NCBI RefSeq assembly: GCF_014595975.1
Contig: NZ_JABWGQ010000044.1
Span: forward strand, 163,121 to 227,120
Direction: 5' to 3'
DNA from: Sphingopyxis sp. LK2115
Lineage (GTDB): Bacteria; Pseudomonadota; Alphaproteobacteria; Sphingomonadales; Sphingomonadaceae
Length of the DNA stretch: 64,000 nt
Shown here: piece after piece, positions 24,505-33,126 of the stretch
Position numbering within the stretch: the stretch's first letter is position 1
Layout: each line of letters opens with the position of its first letter
The notes under the pieces: model-generated
What the model was told of the DNA's origin: nothing
What the model saw: the letters and a program-made list of their open reading frames with translations, nothing else
The model's database searches: none
Program-made: the position numbers and the translations under genes

Positions 24505-24521
24505 TTGCGATTAAGTCGCAA
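24505..24521. promoter_or_regulatory. Perfect TTGCGA-N5-TCGCAA dyad
   Basis: TTGCGATTAAGTCGCAA is a perfect 6-bp inverted repeat with a 5-base spacer. It has the same TGCGA-N5-TCGCA core as the two sites before bfd, about 1 kb away. It could control the small open frame to its left, the hypothetical gene at 24648 to its right, or both. Confidence 0.55.
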
Positions 24522-24647
24522 TAGCATAGTCAGGCAGTCCCCTCCTGCCGGCCGCTGCATCTTCAAGCTGCGACAAGGCGGCCGGCATCTTTTTCCGCTG
24601 CGATGCAGCGGACCGGCGGATTGCACCGGGCCGGGAGAGAGGATGCC

Positions 24648-25067
24648 ATGCAAAGCCGCATATTGATCCGCCAGCTTACCGAACAGCCGCTCGTGCGCGG
24701 CCTGTCGGCGGAGGCCGCGCAGGCGGTGCTGGCCCTGCGTTATTCGATCCTCTGCCGCCGCAGCGGCCGCGACCCGATGCCCGAGCTTGAGCGGCGCTGG
24801 GGCAATATTCTGGCGGCACGCCGCTTTCGCCTGGTGGTCGAGGCAATCGCCCATGTCTGGCCCGACCCCTTTGCGGTGGCGCCGCCCTGCTGCCCGCGGC
24901 TCAGCTTCGACGAGGCGCTGCTCGCGGCAATCGTCGGCGCGGCATCGCGCGGCGACCGCGTCGATTTCGACTGGCGAACCGCCGAAATGCTGGGCAGCGA
25001 CGCACGCGAAATGCTGTTCACGGCGTTGGAGAACTTCCTCCGCGCGCAGGCACCGGGGCGGGTTTAG
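24648..25067 (+). CDS. Hypothetical protein with Cys and His
   Basis: A 139-residue protein starting at ATG 24648 after a purine-rich GGGAGAGAGGA. It appears soluble and helical: repeated Leu/Ala stretches (GLSAEAAQAVLALRYSIL), Arg-rich turns (CRRSGRDPMPELERRWGNILAARRF) and a Cys pair in APPCCPRLSF. The C-terminus SDAREMLFTALENFLRAQA is amphipathic. I recognise no named domain. The iron-box-like dyad 127-143 bases upstream suggests a link with iron metabolism, but that is an inference from position only. Confidence 0.6.
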   Translation: MQSRILIRQLTEQPLVRGLSAEAAQAVLALRYSILCRRSGRDPMPELERRWGNILAARRFRLVVEAIAHVWPDPFAVAPPCCPRLSFDEALLAAIVGAASRGDRVDFDWRTAEMLGSDAREMLFTALENFLRAQAPGRV

Positions 25068-25112
25068 GCCGCGTTTGTTGGGGTGGGAAGCCGACGCTCC
25101 CATATTCCCTTC

Positions 25113-25190
25113 ATGTCGCGCGAGGTCGGGACACCCATCGGTGTCAGACCCGGCCCCAGGGGCAGCGCTGCTTCGCTCGATACGAACGGG
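25113..25190. repeat. Degenerate REP-like repeat
   Basis: GCGCGAGGTCGGGACACCCATCG at 25118-25140 and CTTCGCTCGATACGAACGG at 25170-25188 are variant arms of the element seen fully formed at 40476-40554. Confidence 0.4.
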
Positions 25191-25234
25191 CCGGGAAGGG
25201 TAACGTCGCCTTTCGACCGAAAACCGACCCTCGC

Positions 25235-28126
25235 CTACTGCTCTGCCTTGTCGCTCACCGCCTTGATCACCAGCGCCTTGTCGTCGGTCAGATAGCGCTG
25301 GGCCAGCGCCTGCAACTCGGCGGGCGTCGCCGCCTCGACCGCGGCGATGCCCTTGCGGCTGCGGTCGAGGCGGTCGGCGCGGCTCGTCGCTTCGGCGACA
25401 TAGTTCAGCCAATAGCCGTTTTCGCGCCGCGCTTTGGTCATCGCCTCGACCAGCGGTCGCCGCGCACGGTCGAGAAGATCGGCGTCGACGGGCGCGGCGC
25501 GCAATTCCCTGGCGATGGCAAAGATCGCCGCGCGCGTCGTCGCCAGATCCTTGTAATCGACATTGCTCGCGGCAAAGAGATGGCCATAGCCTGGAAACTC
25601 ATCCGACAGGCTGGCGGCGGCACCGGGGCTGTAGCTTTCGCCGAGCCGCTCGCGCAATTCCTCGGTCAGCCTCAGCTGCATCACGCGCGCCAGCAGGTTT
25701 AGCCGCATCGCTTCGGCCAGATCGCTGTCGTCGCGCGTGGGCCAATAGACGCGCAGTTCCGCCTGTTCGGCGGCCCCCTTGTGGATCAGCGTGCGCTCGC
25801 TGCGGTCGGCGGCATAGTCGCGGATGCGCGCGTCGGTGCGTGGGTCGAAGGCGGCGCGGCGCGGCGGCAACGCGCCAAAGGTCGCCGCGATGGCGTCGAT
25901 CGCCGCCTGCTCGCTTATGTCGCCGACGACGCCGATCTCGATTGCCCCATGCGCCAGGCTGTCGGCGATCACGGGTTTCAGCTGCGCCCAGTCGAGCGCC
26001 ATCAGTTTTTCGAGCGGCGGGGTCTGCGCGCGCGGATCGTCGTTGGCAAGGATGCCGCCCGCATCGCGCGCGATCACCGCCGCCGGGGTCGCGTCGTTCG
26101 CGGCATATTGCTGCGGCAGCACGCGGCGGATCAGCGCGAGGCCGTCGGGGCGATAGCCGGGATGCGTGAGATATGCGGCGAGCAGCTGCGCCTGGAGCAT
26201 GAAGTCCCTGGGCGAGGTCGTTGCCGTGCCGCCAAAGGCGTCGATCGCGGCACCGAAGGCAGGGCTGACCGTCCGCCCCGCGAGCACCGAGCGCAGGTCG
26301 TCGACGCTATGCGCTTCCAGCCCGCCCAGCATGAACGAATTGGCAAGCGCCACGCGCGTCGGATCGTCGCGCGTCGCGAGCAGTGTCCCGCCATCGACGC
26401 GCAGCGACAGCAGCACGCGATCCTTCTGGAAATCGGTCGTCTTGATGTTCAGCATCACATTATTGGCAAAGCGGACGCGGCGGATGCCCAGATCCTCGAT
26501 CCGGTCGTCGGCGACGATCGCGCCCGGCGCGCCGAAATCATCATAGGCAAAGGCGGTGCTCGCAACCTCGGCGGGCGGCGCAACCGCGACCTGCATCGAG
26601 GATTGCAGGCTGGCGAGGATCGCGTCGGCACCGCCCGCGATCGGTGCCTTCGCGGTCACGCGGACGAGCGGTGCGCTCAGCCCCGCCATCCGTTTGCGGA
26701 ACGCGGCGGTGACGGCGGCGGCATCGAGCGAGGGCGCCACCGCCTCGAACAGCGCCAGGCGCGTTTCGGGGTGGGTGAAGACCGCCTCGCCCTTCGCCGC
26801 GACGACCAGCGCGTCGGCCAGCGCGTCGCTGCGCCGCGTCGCGGCACCGGCGACCGCATTCAGCAGCGCGGTGCGCTGATTGGCGAGCTGTTCGGCGACC
26901 TCGGCCGCGGTAAAGCCATGTTCGATTGCGCGCCGGCGCTCCTGCTCGACGAGGGCAAGCGCTTCCCGCCACGCACCTTCCTTTGCGGCCGCGCTGATCG
27001 TCACCTGATCGAACACCTTCCATCCGTTCGCGTCCGACAGCGCACCGCCGAGGATCGGCGAGTCTTCGCGCAGCGCGATCCTGGCGAGGCGGCGGCTGAC
27101 GATCGCCTCGCCGATATGTTCGGCAAGCTGCCGTGCACGCTTTGCCCGGGAATCGGGCTCGTCGATCCAGGGCCGGAAGGCGGCGATCGTCACCGAATCC
27201 TGGATCGCGGGATCGACGAAATCGTCGGCGGCGACGGGGCGCGCATAATCTATTGTCCCGATGTCGGGATCGGCGCCTGCCGCGCCCTTGCCCGTCCAGT
27301 CGGCAAAGCGTGCCCTGATCTTCGCCTCGACCGCCGCCGGGTCGAAATCGCCGACCATCACCAATGTCGCGCGCTCAGGGCGGTAATAGCGTTCGTAAAG
27401 GTCGCGCAGGCGCGATGCAGGCGCCGTGCGGATCACCTCTTCGGTGCCGATGGGCAGGCGATCCGCAACCGTCATCTCCGGCATCTGGAAAGCAAGCTGG
27501 TCGACGAGGTTGCGGAGCTGATAGGTGTCGCGCGCGCGCCGTTCGGAAAGGATGATGCCGCGTTCGCGGTCGACCGCGGCGGGATCGATCGTCAGCTCGC
27601 TCGCTGTTTCGCGCATCAGCATCAGCCCGGTGTCGATCAAATCGTCCGAAGCGCCCGGCAGGTCGAGCTTGTAGATCGTCTCGTCGAATCCCGTCGAGGC
27701 GTTGGTGTCGGCCCCGAACGCCAGCCCCTTGCGCTCGAGCAGCTTGATCATCTCGCCCTCGGGCACATTGGTCGAGCCGTTGAACGCCATATGTTCGAGG
27801 AAATGGGCCAGCCCGCGCTGGTCGTCGGCCTCGGCAAAGCTGCCGACGTCAAAGCGCATCCGGATGACGACGCTGTTCCGGGGCGTACCGTTCTTCAGCA
27901 GCGCATATTTCATGCCGTTGGGGAGCACGCCGAATATCGTTTCGCGATCGACCGGCACGTCGCTGGCGGCGAAGTTCCAGGCCCTTGCGGCGTCGCTTTG
28001 CGGATTGATCGCGGCGGCGGCCGCGGGCTTATCCGCTTCTTTGGCAAGCAGCGGTGCCGAGCAGACGGCAAGAAGGGCGAAGGGCGACAGCGCGGTGGCG
28101 GCGCGCCGGAGGATCGGGCTGGTCAT
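25235..28126 (-). CDS. M16 family zinc metallopeptidase (two-domain, exported)
   Basis: A 963-residue protein with a signal peptide (RRAATALSPFALLAVCSAPLLA) and the inverted zinc motif HFLEH (about residues 108-112), with the third ligand Glu further on in the RGIILSERRARDTYQLR region. Two M16 halves are present, as in pitrilysin/PqqL-type enzymes: an active N-terminal half and an inactive C-terminal half. It probably degrades peptides in the periplasm. It is transcribed away from the hypothetical gene and lies between bfr and purC, interrupting the purine genes. It appears to be a single-gene unit. Confidence 0.93.
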   Translation of the reverse strand: MTSPILRRAATALSPFALLAVCSAPLLAKEADKPAAAAAINPQSDAARAWNFAASDVPVDRETIFGVLPNGMKYALLKNGTPRNSVVIRMRFDVGSFAEADDQRGLAHFLEHMAFNGSTNVPEGEMIKLLERKGLAFGADTNASTGFDETIYKLDLPGASDDLIDTGLMLMRETASELTIDPAAVDRERGIILSERRARDTYQLRNLVDQLAFQMPEMTVADRLPIGTEEVIRTAPASRLRDLYERYYRPERATLVMVGDFDPAAVEAKIRARFADWTGKGAAGADPDIGTIDYARPVAADDFVDPAIQDSVTIAAFRPWIDEPDSRAKRARQLAEHIGEAIVSRRLARIALREDSPILGGALSDANGWKVFDQVTISAAAKEGAWREALALVEQERRRAIEHGFTAAEVAEQLANQRTALLNAVAGAATRRSDALADALVVAAKGEAVFTHPETRLALFEAVAPSLDAAAVTAAFRKRMAGLSAPLVRVTAKAPIAGGADAILASLQSSMQVAVAPPAEVASTAFAYDDFGAPGAIVADDRIEDLGIRRVRFANNVMLNIKTTDFQKDRVLLSLRVDGGTLLATRDDPTRVALANSFMLGGLEAHSVDDLRSVLAGRTVSPAFGAAIDAFGGTATTSPRDFMLQAQLLAAYLTHPGYRPDGLALIRRVLPQQYAANDATPAAVIARDAGGILANDDPRAQTPPLEKLMALDWAQLKPVIADSLAHGAIEIGVVGDISEQAAIDAIAATFGALPPRRAAFDPRTDARIRDYAADRSERTLIHKGAAEQAELRVYWPTRDDSDLAEAMRLNLLARVMQLRLTEELRERLGESYSPGAAASLSDEFPGYGHLFAASNVDYKDLATTRAAIFAIARELRAAPVDADLLDRARRPLVEAMTKARRENGYWLNYVAEATSRADRLDRSRKGIAAVEAATPAELQALAQRYLTDDKALVIKAVSDKAEQ

Positions 28127-28292
28127 TCGGTCGTTCTGGCCGACTTTCCCTGCCCGTCAAGGCATGGCAGGGAGCAGGCGGACGCTTTTCGACGAGCGAC
28201 ATGGATTGCCCGAGCACGGGTCCGAAGGAAAAAGGCCATGCGCCCCGGCGAAGGCGCGGATACGACGTGTTTGCTGACCGAAGGGAGGCGGT

Positions 28293-29069
28293 TCAGCCCT
28301 TTTTCTTGCGGTGGCTTTCGAGGTCGAGCACGGCATTGTCGCCGCCTTCGGGCAGCAGGCCAAGGCGGCGCGCGACTTCCTGATAGGCTTCGACCTCGCC
28401 GCCGAGGTCGCGGCGGAAACGATCCTTGTCGAGCTTTTCGTTCGTCGACATGTCCCACAGGCGGCAACCGTCGGGGCTGATCTCGTCGGCGAGGATGATG
28501 CGGCTGAAGTCGCCGTCATAAAGCCGCCCGAACTCAAGCTTGAAGTCGATCAGGCGGATGCCGACCGCGGCGAACATGCCCGACATGAAATCGTTGATGC
28601 GGATCGCCATGTCCTGAATGTCGTGCAGTTCGTCCTGGCTGCACCAGTTGAAGCAGGCGATATGCTCTTCGGCGACGAGCGGATCGCCGAGCGCATCGTC
28701 CTTGTAGCAATATTCGATGAGGGTGCGCGGAAGCTGCGTCCCTTCCTCTATCCCCAGCCGCTTGGACAGCGTGCCGGCCGCGACATTGCGCACGATCACC
28801 TCGATCGGCACGATCTCGACCTGGCGGATCAGCTGTTCGCGCATGTTCAGGCGGCGGATGAAGTGCGTCGGCACGCCGATGTTGCCGAGCAGGGTAAAGA
28901 CATGCTCCGAAATCCGGTTGTTCAGCACGCCCTTGCCGTTGATCGTCCCGCGCTTCTGCGCGTTGAACGCGGTGGCGTCGTCCTTGAAATACTGGATCAG
29001 CGTGCCCGGTTCGGGGCCTTCATACAGGATCTTGGCTTTGCCTTCGTAGATCTGGCGGCGACGGGCCAT
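28293..29069 (-). CDS. purC: SAICAR synthetase
   Basis: A 258-residue enzyme that joins aspartate to CAIR in purine synthesis. The start ATG 29069 ([18 protein letters not shown]) gives the family opening; the in-frame upstream extension is not conserved. Other motifs: [18 protein letters not shown] (about residues 35-52), [19 protein letters not shown] (about 84-102) and DFKLEFGR (about 175-182), all typical. It is divergent from the enoyl-CoA hydratase gene. The rest of the purine genes (purS, purQ) lie 5 kb downstream on the same strand. Confidence 0.96.
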   Translation of the reverse strand: MARRRQIYEGKAKILYEGPEPGTLIQYFKDDATAFNAQKRGTINGKGVLNNRISEHVFTLLGNIGVPTHFIRRLNMREQLIRQVEIVPIEVIVRNVAAGTLSKRLGIEEGTQLPRTLIEYCYKDDALGDPLVAEEHIACFNWCSQDELHDIQDMAIRINDFMSGMFAAVGIRLIDFKLEFGRLYDGDFSRIILADEISPDGCRLWDMSTNEKLDKDRFRRDLGGEVEAYQEVARRLGLLPEGGDNAVLDLESHRKKKG

Positions 29070-29217
29070 GGCGGTCAACTTTCTGTCGGAACCAAATGAA
29101 TGGCCCCGGCGGTGACGACTCACGGGGGAGACGCGGCGCCGGGGCGGTCGGGGCGCCTATAGCGGCAAAGGTGCGGCGCGTCATCAGTCACGTCGCCCCC
29201 CGCAAAAACGACGGTGG

Positions 29218-29235
29218 GTTTACGTTTACGTAAAC
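29218..29235. promoter_or_regulatory. Palindromic operator GTTTACGTAAAC in front of the enoyl-CoA hydratase gene
   Basis: The stretch GTTTACGTTTACGTAAAC contains a perfect 12-bp palindrome (29224-29235) plus a further GTTTAC copy six bases to its left. It lies 57-74 bases before the start at 29292. The TTTACG spacing is like operators of acyl-CoA-catabolism regulators such as LiuR (MerR family) or TetR types, as I recall them. Confidence 0.5.
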
Positions 29236-29291
29236 AGCTTGCCATCGTCGGCATCGCTTGCAACGATGGCCCAAACCCAAGGGAGAGAGAC

Positions 29292-30215
29292 ATGAGCTTT
29301 GACCAGATTCGCCTCGACCGCCACGAGGGCATCGCGCTGCTGACCTTGCACCGCCCCGACCGGATGAACGCCTTTACCACCGAAATGATGCTGGAGATCG
29401 TCGCCGCGCTCGACGAATGCGACGCCGACGACGCGGTGCGCGCGGTGATCTTCACCGGGTCGGGCGATAAGGCCTATTGCGCCGGTGCCGATCTGGGCCA
29501 GGGCGCGGCGACCTTCGATTATGACAAGCGCACCGACAAACGGGCGGTGTTGCCCGACGGCACGGCGGCAAGCCCCGTCGCCGCCGACGGCACGATCGAC
29601 TGGTCGCACCCGCTGATCCGCGATTCCGGCGGGCGCGTGTCGATGCGCATCTTCGACTGCAAGAAGCCCGTGCTGGGCGCGATCAACGGCGCCGCGGTCG
29701 GCATCGGCGCGACGATGACGCTGTCGATGGACGCACGCCTCGCGAGCGACACCGCGCGCTATGGCTTTGTCTTTGCGCGACGCGGCATCGTTCCCGAAGC
29801 GGCGTCGAGCTGGTTCCTGCCGCGCCTCGTCGGCATCCAGACCGCGGTCGACTGGTGTTTTTCGGGTCGGCTGATCCCTGCCGACGAAGCGCATGAAAAG
29901 GGCCTTGTCCAGTCGGTCCACGCGCCCGGTGAACTGGTCGACGCCGCGATCGCCAAGGCGCGCGAGCTGACCGAACATAGCGCGCCGGTGTCGGTCGCGC
30001 TGACGCGCCACATGCTGTGGCGGATGCTCGGCGCACCGCACCCGATGAGCGCGCACCGCTGGGACAGCCGGGCAATCTTTGCCCGCGGCCGCAGCCCCGA
30101 CGCCGCCGAGGGCGTCACCAGCTTCCTCGAAAAGCGCCCGCCCCGCTTTACGGCGAGCGTCGCCAACGATTATCCCTGGTTCGCCGAGTTCGAGGAAACG
30201 CCACCCTATAGCTAG
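29292..30215 (+). CDS. Enoyl-CoA hydratase/isomerase (crotonase) family protein
   Basis: A 307-residue protein starting at ATG 29292 (MSFDQIRLDRHEGIALLTLHRPDRMNAF) with GGGAGAGAGA close upstream. The oxyanion-hole regions are FTGSGDKAYCAGADLGQG (about residues 56-73) and KPVLGAINGAAVGIGATMTLSMD (about 122-144). ARRGIVPEAASSWFLPRLVG carries the Glu commonly used in catalysis. An insertion of about 45 residues between these two regions makes it longer than classical PaaF/EchA. It likely acts in fatty-acid or branched-chain acyl-CoA degradation. Its stop overlaps the end of the convergent PhoD gene by four bases. Confidence 0.88.
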   Translation: MSFDQIRLDRHEGIALLTLHRPDRMNAFTTEMMLEIVAALDECDADDAVRAVIFTGSGDKAYCAGADLGQGAATFDYDKRTDKRAVLPDGTAASPVAADGTIDWSHPLIRDSGGRVSMRIFDCKKPVLGAINGAAVGIGATMTLSMDARLASDTARYGFVFARRGIVPEAASSWFLPRLVGIQTAVDWCFSGRLIPADEAHEKGLVQSVHAPGELVDAAIAKARELTEHSAPVSVALTRHMLWRMLGAPHPMSAHRWDSRAIFARGRSPDAAEGVTSFLEKRPPRFTASVANDYPWFAEFEETPPYS

Positions 30216-31843
30216 GCGGCGTCGAACCTCCGCCGCCCGCGCACCGCCGTCATGCTGTGCGTTGCCTTCAGCGCCGGGCTATGCGTGCGGATCGTCGCGA
30301 TATTGTGCCAGTTCGCGATCACGCGCTCGCGCGTCAGTTGCACCGTCACATAGCCGCGATCCTGGGTATTCGCCCATCTGAGCCGGGGCGACGAACGGCG
30401 GAGCGCGGCAACGCGCACCTCGTCGCTGATGCCGGGGATATAGGCCTCGAAACCCGGCGAGGTCACGCTTTGACCCGCGATCTCGATGCCCGCAGGGTGG
30501 CCATCCTCATCAAGGTCGAAAGCCCAGGCGTTGTGCGTGTCGCCGGTCAATGTGACGAGGTCAGCATCGGCGCGCTGCGCGGCGGCGAGCAGGCGCGAAC
30601 GCGCGGCGGGATAGCCGTCCCAGGCGTCGAGGTTGAGCGGCAGCCCCGCCTTTGCCGCGAGCTGGCCCATTTCGACGCGGCGGCGGACATAGTCGGGCTG
30701 ATCACCCGCAAACCAGTCGCGCGTTTCGGGCGGCGAGAAGAGGCTGCCCATCATCACCTGTTGTGCGCAAACCTGCCAGCGCGTTCCCGCCGCGGTGGAT
30801 CGCGCAAAACCGCCGAACAGCCAGTTTTCCTGTTCGGCGCCAAGCATCTGGCGCGCGGGATCGCGATAGTCGGTTTCGGCAAAGGTCTTGAGCCGCGCCG
30901 CCGGGTCGCCGCCTCCGGCGATGATCTCGCCGAGCTCGAACTGGCGGTCGCGGCCGTTGACGCGCGTTTCAGGAAGGAAGATGGTCGCAAGGTCGCCGAC
31001 CTGATAGTCGCGCCACCGCGTGTCGGCGACGGGCATCCATTCGCGATAGACGCGCTCGGCGACCGCCGCCCGCGCGACCCATTCGCCTTCGCCCTCATTA
31101 TGGTTTTCGGCCCCGCCCTTCCACGCATCATTGGTCAGTTCATGGTCGTCCCACTGCGCGATCATCGGAAAGAGCGCATGAAGCCGCTGGAGGTCGGGAT
31201 CGGCGCGATAGGAGGCGTAGCGGAGGCGATAGTCGGCAAGGCTCACCATCTCGTGCGTCGGCTGGATCTCGCGGCCGGGCAGCGCCTGTTTCGCCGACGG
31301 ATAATCGCCGACCGGATATTCATAGAGATAGTCGCCCGCGTGGACGACCAGGTCGATGTCCTGGCGCGCCGCGGCGTGCGCATAGGCGTTGAACCAGCCG
31401 AACGGCAGGTTCGAGCAGGAAAAAAGCGCCAGCGTGAAGGCTCTCGTCGGCCCGGCGGGCAGCGTGCGCGTGCGCCCGGTGTCAGATTTGCTCCCGTCGG
31501 GCGCGATGAAGCGATAATAATACCAGCGGCCGGGTTCGAGCCCGTCGATGGCGATTTTCGCGGTGTGATCGCGCTCGGCGGCCGCAGTCACGCTGCCGCC
31601 CCCGGCGATGCGCGCGAAGTCGGCGCTTTCGGACAGTTCGGCGGTGAGCACGCTATCGTTCGCCGCGGCGTAGCGCGTCCACAGCAGCACCGAATGCGCG
31701 CTGGGCTCGCCGCTCGCGACACCGTGGGTAAAGCCCTGCGCCATCGCGGCGCGCGCGGCGCCGGGCAGCGCGAGCGCCGCGAGTCCCGCCGTCCCCAGCC
31801 GGATCAGCAGGCGCCGGTCGATCTCACCCCATGCTGCGTGCAT
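30212..31843 (-). CDS. Alkaline phosphatase D (PhoD) family phosphodiesterase/phosphatase
   Basis: A 543-residue exported protein with a twin-arginine-like leader (IDRRLLIRLGTAGLAALALPGAARA). The PhoD-like N-terminal domain shows GVASGEPSAHSVLLWTRY, and the metallophosphatase core shows VVHAGDYLYEY (about residues 165-175), AQWDDHELTNDAW (about 230-242) and LTGDTHNAW (about 425-433). These carry the Asp, Asn and His metal ligands of the calcium/iron-type PhoD. It releases phosphate from organic phosphodiesters in the periplasm. A second member of this family lies at 45529-47094. Confidence 0.92.
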   Translation of the reverse strand: MHAAWGEIDRRLLIRLGTAGLAALALPGAARAAMAQGFTHGVASGEPSAHSVLLWTRYAAANDSVLTAELSESADFARIAGGGSVTAAAERDHTAKIAIDGLEPGRWYYYRFIAPDGSKSDTGRTRTLPAGPTRAFTLALFSCSNLPFGWFNAYAHAAARQDIDLVVHAGDYLYEYPVGDYPSAKQALPGREIQPTHEMVSLADYRLRYASYRADPDLQRLHALFPMIAQWDDHELTNDAWKGGAENHNEGEGEWVARAAVAERVYREWMPVADTRWRDYQVGDLATIFLPETRVNGRDRQFELGEIIAGGGDPAARLKTFAETDYRDPARQMLGAEQENWLFGGFARSTAAGTRWQVCAQQVMMGSLFSPPETRDWFAGDQPDYVRRRVEMGQLAAKAGLPLNLDAWDGYPAARSRLLAAAQRADADLVTLTGDTHNAWAFDLDEDGHPAGIEIAGQSVTSPGFEAYIPGISDEVRVAALRRSSPRLRWANTQDRGYVTVQLTRERVIANWHNIATIRTHSPALKATHSMTAVRGRRRFDAA

Positions 31844-31912
31844 CCCATCATCCTCCTCCTCGCCGGGAATCGCCCCTGCCGCGTCTGTGCCAGCCGATTG
31901 TTACGGCCATTG

Positions 31913-33046
31913 TTACCCACTGATGCCGAGTGCGAGGAGCAACAGCATGAACCAGATCACCGTGAACAGGCTGAAAAAGAGCAGCAGACTGGCACGCACA
32001 AAGGCGCCGAAGCGCGACGAGCGATAGGCGCCGCGCAGCTGGCGATACATGTGGAACGGCACATAGAGCATCGCGAGAAAGGTCGCGACCTCGCCAAGGA
32101 TCGTCAGGTTCAAAAGCCGCACGACGACGAACAGCAGCAGCATGAACGAGATGGAATAAGTGACGAAAACGAAATGATCATATGCATGAAAGCGCCGGCT
32201 GAAGGGAAAGAGCAGCCACATGAAGGGCAGCGACAGCGGGATCAGCGCCCAGGCGAACTTATAGGCATTTGCCTGAAGCTTGTAGAACACCAGCGCGGGG
32301 TTCGCGAACGCCTTTTTGAGGCCGTTGTCGATGAAGGGAACGCCCGTATCGATCCTGTTGCGCGAGATGAAATCGGCGCTTGTCGCCACCTGGTCGCGTG
32401 GATCGTCCAGCACCGGGGGCCCGGCGGCGCGATCGGCCACGCGCTCGCTTTGGCTGCGCGCGCGTGCGACGCCAAGATAGGTGGCGCTTTGCTGGAGGAC
32501 ATCGCGCTCGGCTTCGAGCGCGCGGCGCCGCTCTTCGGCAAGGCCCGCTTTCGCGAGTTCGCCGTCGATGCGATCGACCTCCATCTGGATGCTGTCCTTG
32601 ATCGCGGTGATGCGCGTCTGCTCGTCGGCGGCCTTGCTCAGCGCAGTGCCGAATCCACCCCCGCTGCCGATCATCGCGAGTATGGCATAGGTCAGAAACA
32701 CAGCGAAGAGGAACAGCGCGAGCGGAGAGATGAAACGCGCGCGCTCGCCATGGATATAGCGGCGCGTCAGATCGCCCGGCCGCCATGCGAGCAGCGGAAG
32801 CGTGTTCCATATCTTGCCCTCGAAATGGAAGATGGCGTGGACCAGGTCGTGCCCGATCGCGCCAAAGCTGCGGTGGACGTCGGCGCGCTGTCCGCAATGG
32901 TGGCAATGCGACCCGGCAAGGCTGGTGCCGCAATTGAGGCAGCGCGGCGTATGCCCATGCGATGCCCTGCCATGCGCCGGTTCGACCGCACGCGCTGCCA
33001 GTCCGGCGGTCACCGCCGCCCCGATACCCTCGATATCCCCGCTCAT
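31913..33046 (-). CDS. DUF3667-type membrane protein with zinc ribbon
   Basis: A 377-residue protein starting at ATG 33046. The N-terminal part has a zinc ribbon (CLNCGTSLAGSHCHHCGQ, about residues 36-53), the core of DUF3667, then WRPGDLTRRYIHGERARFISPLALFLFAVFL, which starts the first membrane helix. A coiled coil of about 70 residues (rich in EEERRRALEAE) sits outside the membrane before four C-terminal helices. The family is widespread and has no known function. It is divergent from proA; the two starts are only 80 bases apart. Confidence 0.85.
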   Translation of the reverse strand: MSGDIEGIGAAVTAGLAARAVEPAHGRASHGHTPRCLNCGTSLAGSHCHHCGQRADVHRSFGAIGHDLVHAIFHFEGKIWNTLPLLAWRPGDLTRRYIHGERARFISPLALFLFAVFLTYAILAMIGSGGGFGTALSKAADEQTRITAIKDSIQMEVDRIDGELAKAGLAEERRRALEAERDVLQQSATYLGVARARSQSERVADRAAGPPVLDDPRDQVATSADFISRNRIDTGVPFIDNGLKKAFANPALVFYKLQANAYKFAWALIPLSLPFMWLLFPFSRRFHAYDHFVFVTYSISFMLLLFVVVRLLNLTILGEVATFLAMLYVPFHMYRQLRGAYRSSRFGAFVRASLLLFFSLFTVIWFMLLLLALGISG

Positions 33047-33126
33047 ACGCCTTTGACTAAAGGTGCAAACCGCACCGCGCAACGGGACTTTCGGCAAGTC
33101 GGCGAAACATGATAGAGGCAGTCGCC

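Noticed and set aside
25781..28480. 899-codon open frame on the + strand
   Set aside because: It is antisense to the M16 peptidase, and its product is Arg/His/Gly-rich without any domain; high GC keeps the opposite frame open.
30257..33112. 951-codon open frame on the + strand
   Set aside because: It is antisense to the PhoD and DUF3667 genes, with Arg-rich composition and no motif.
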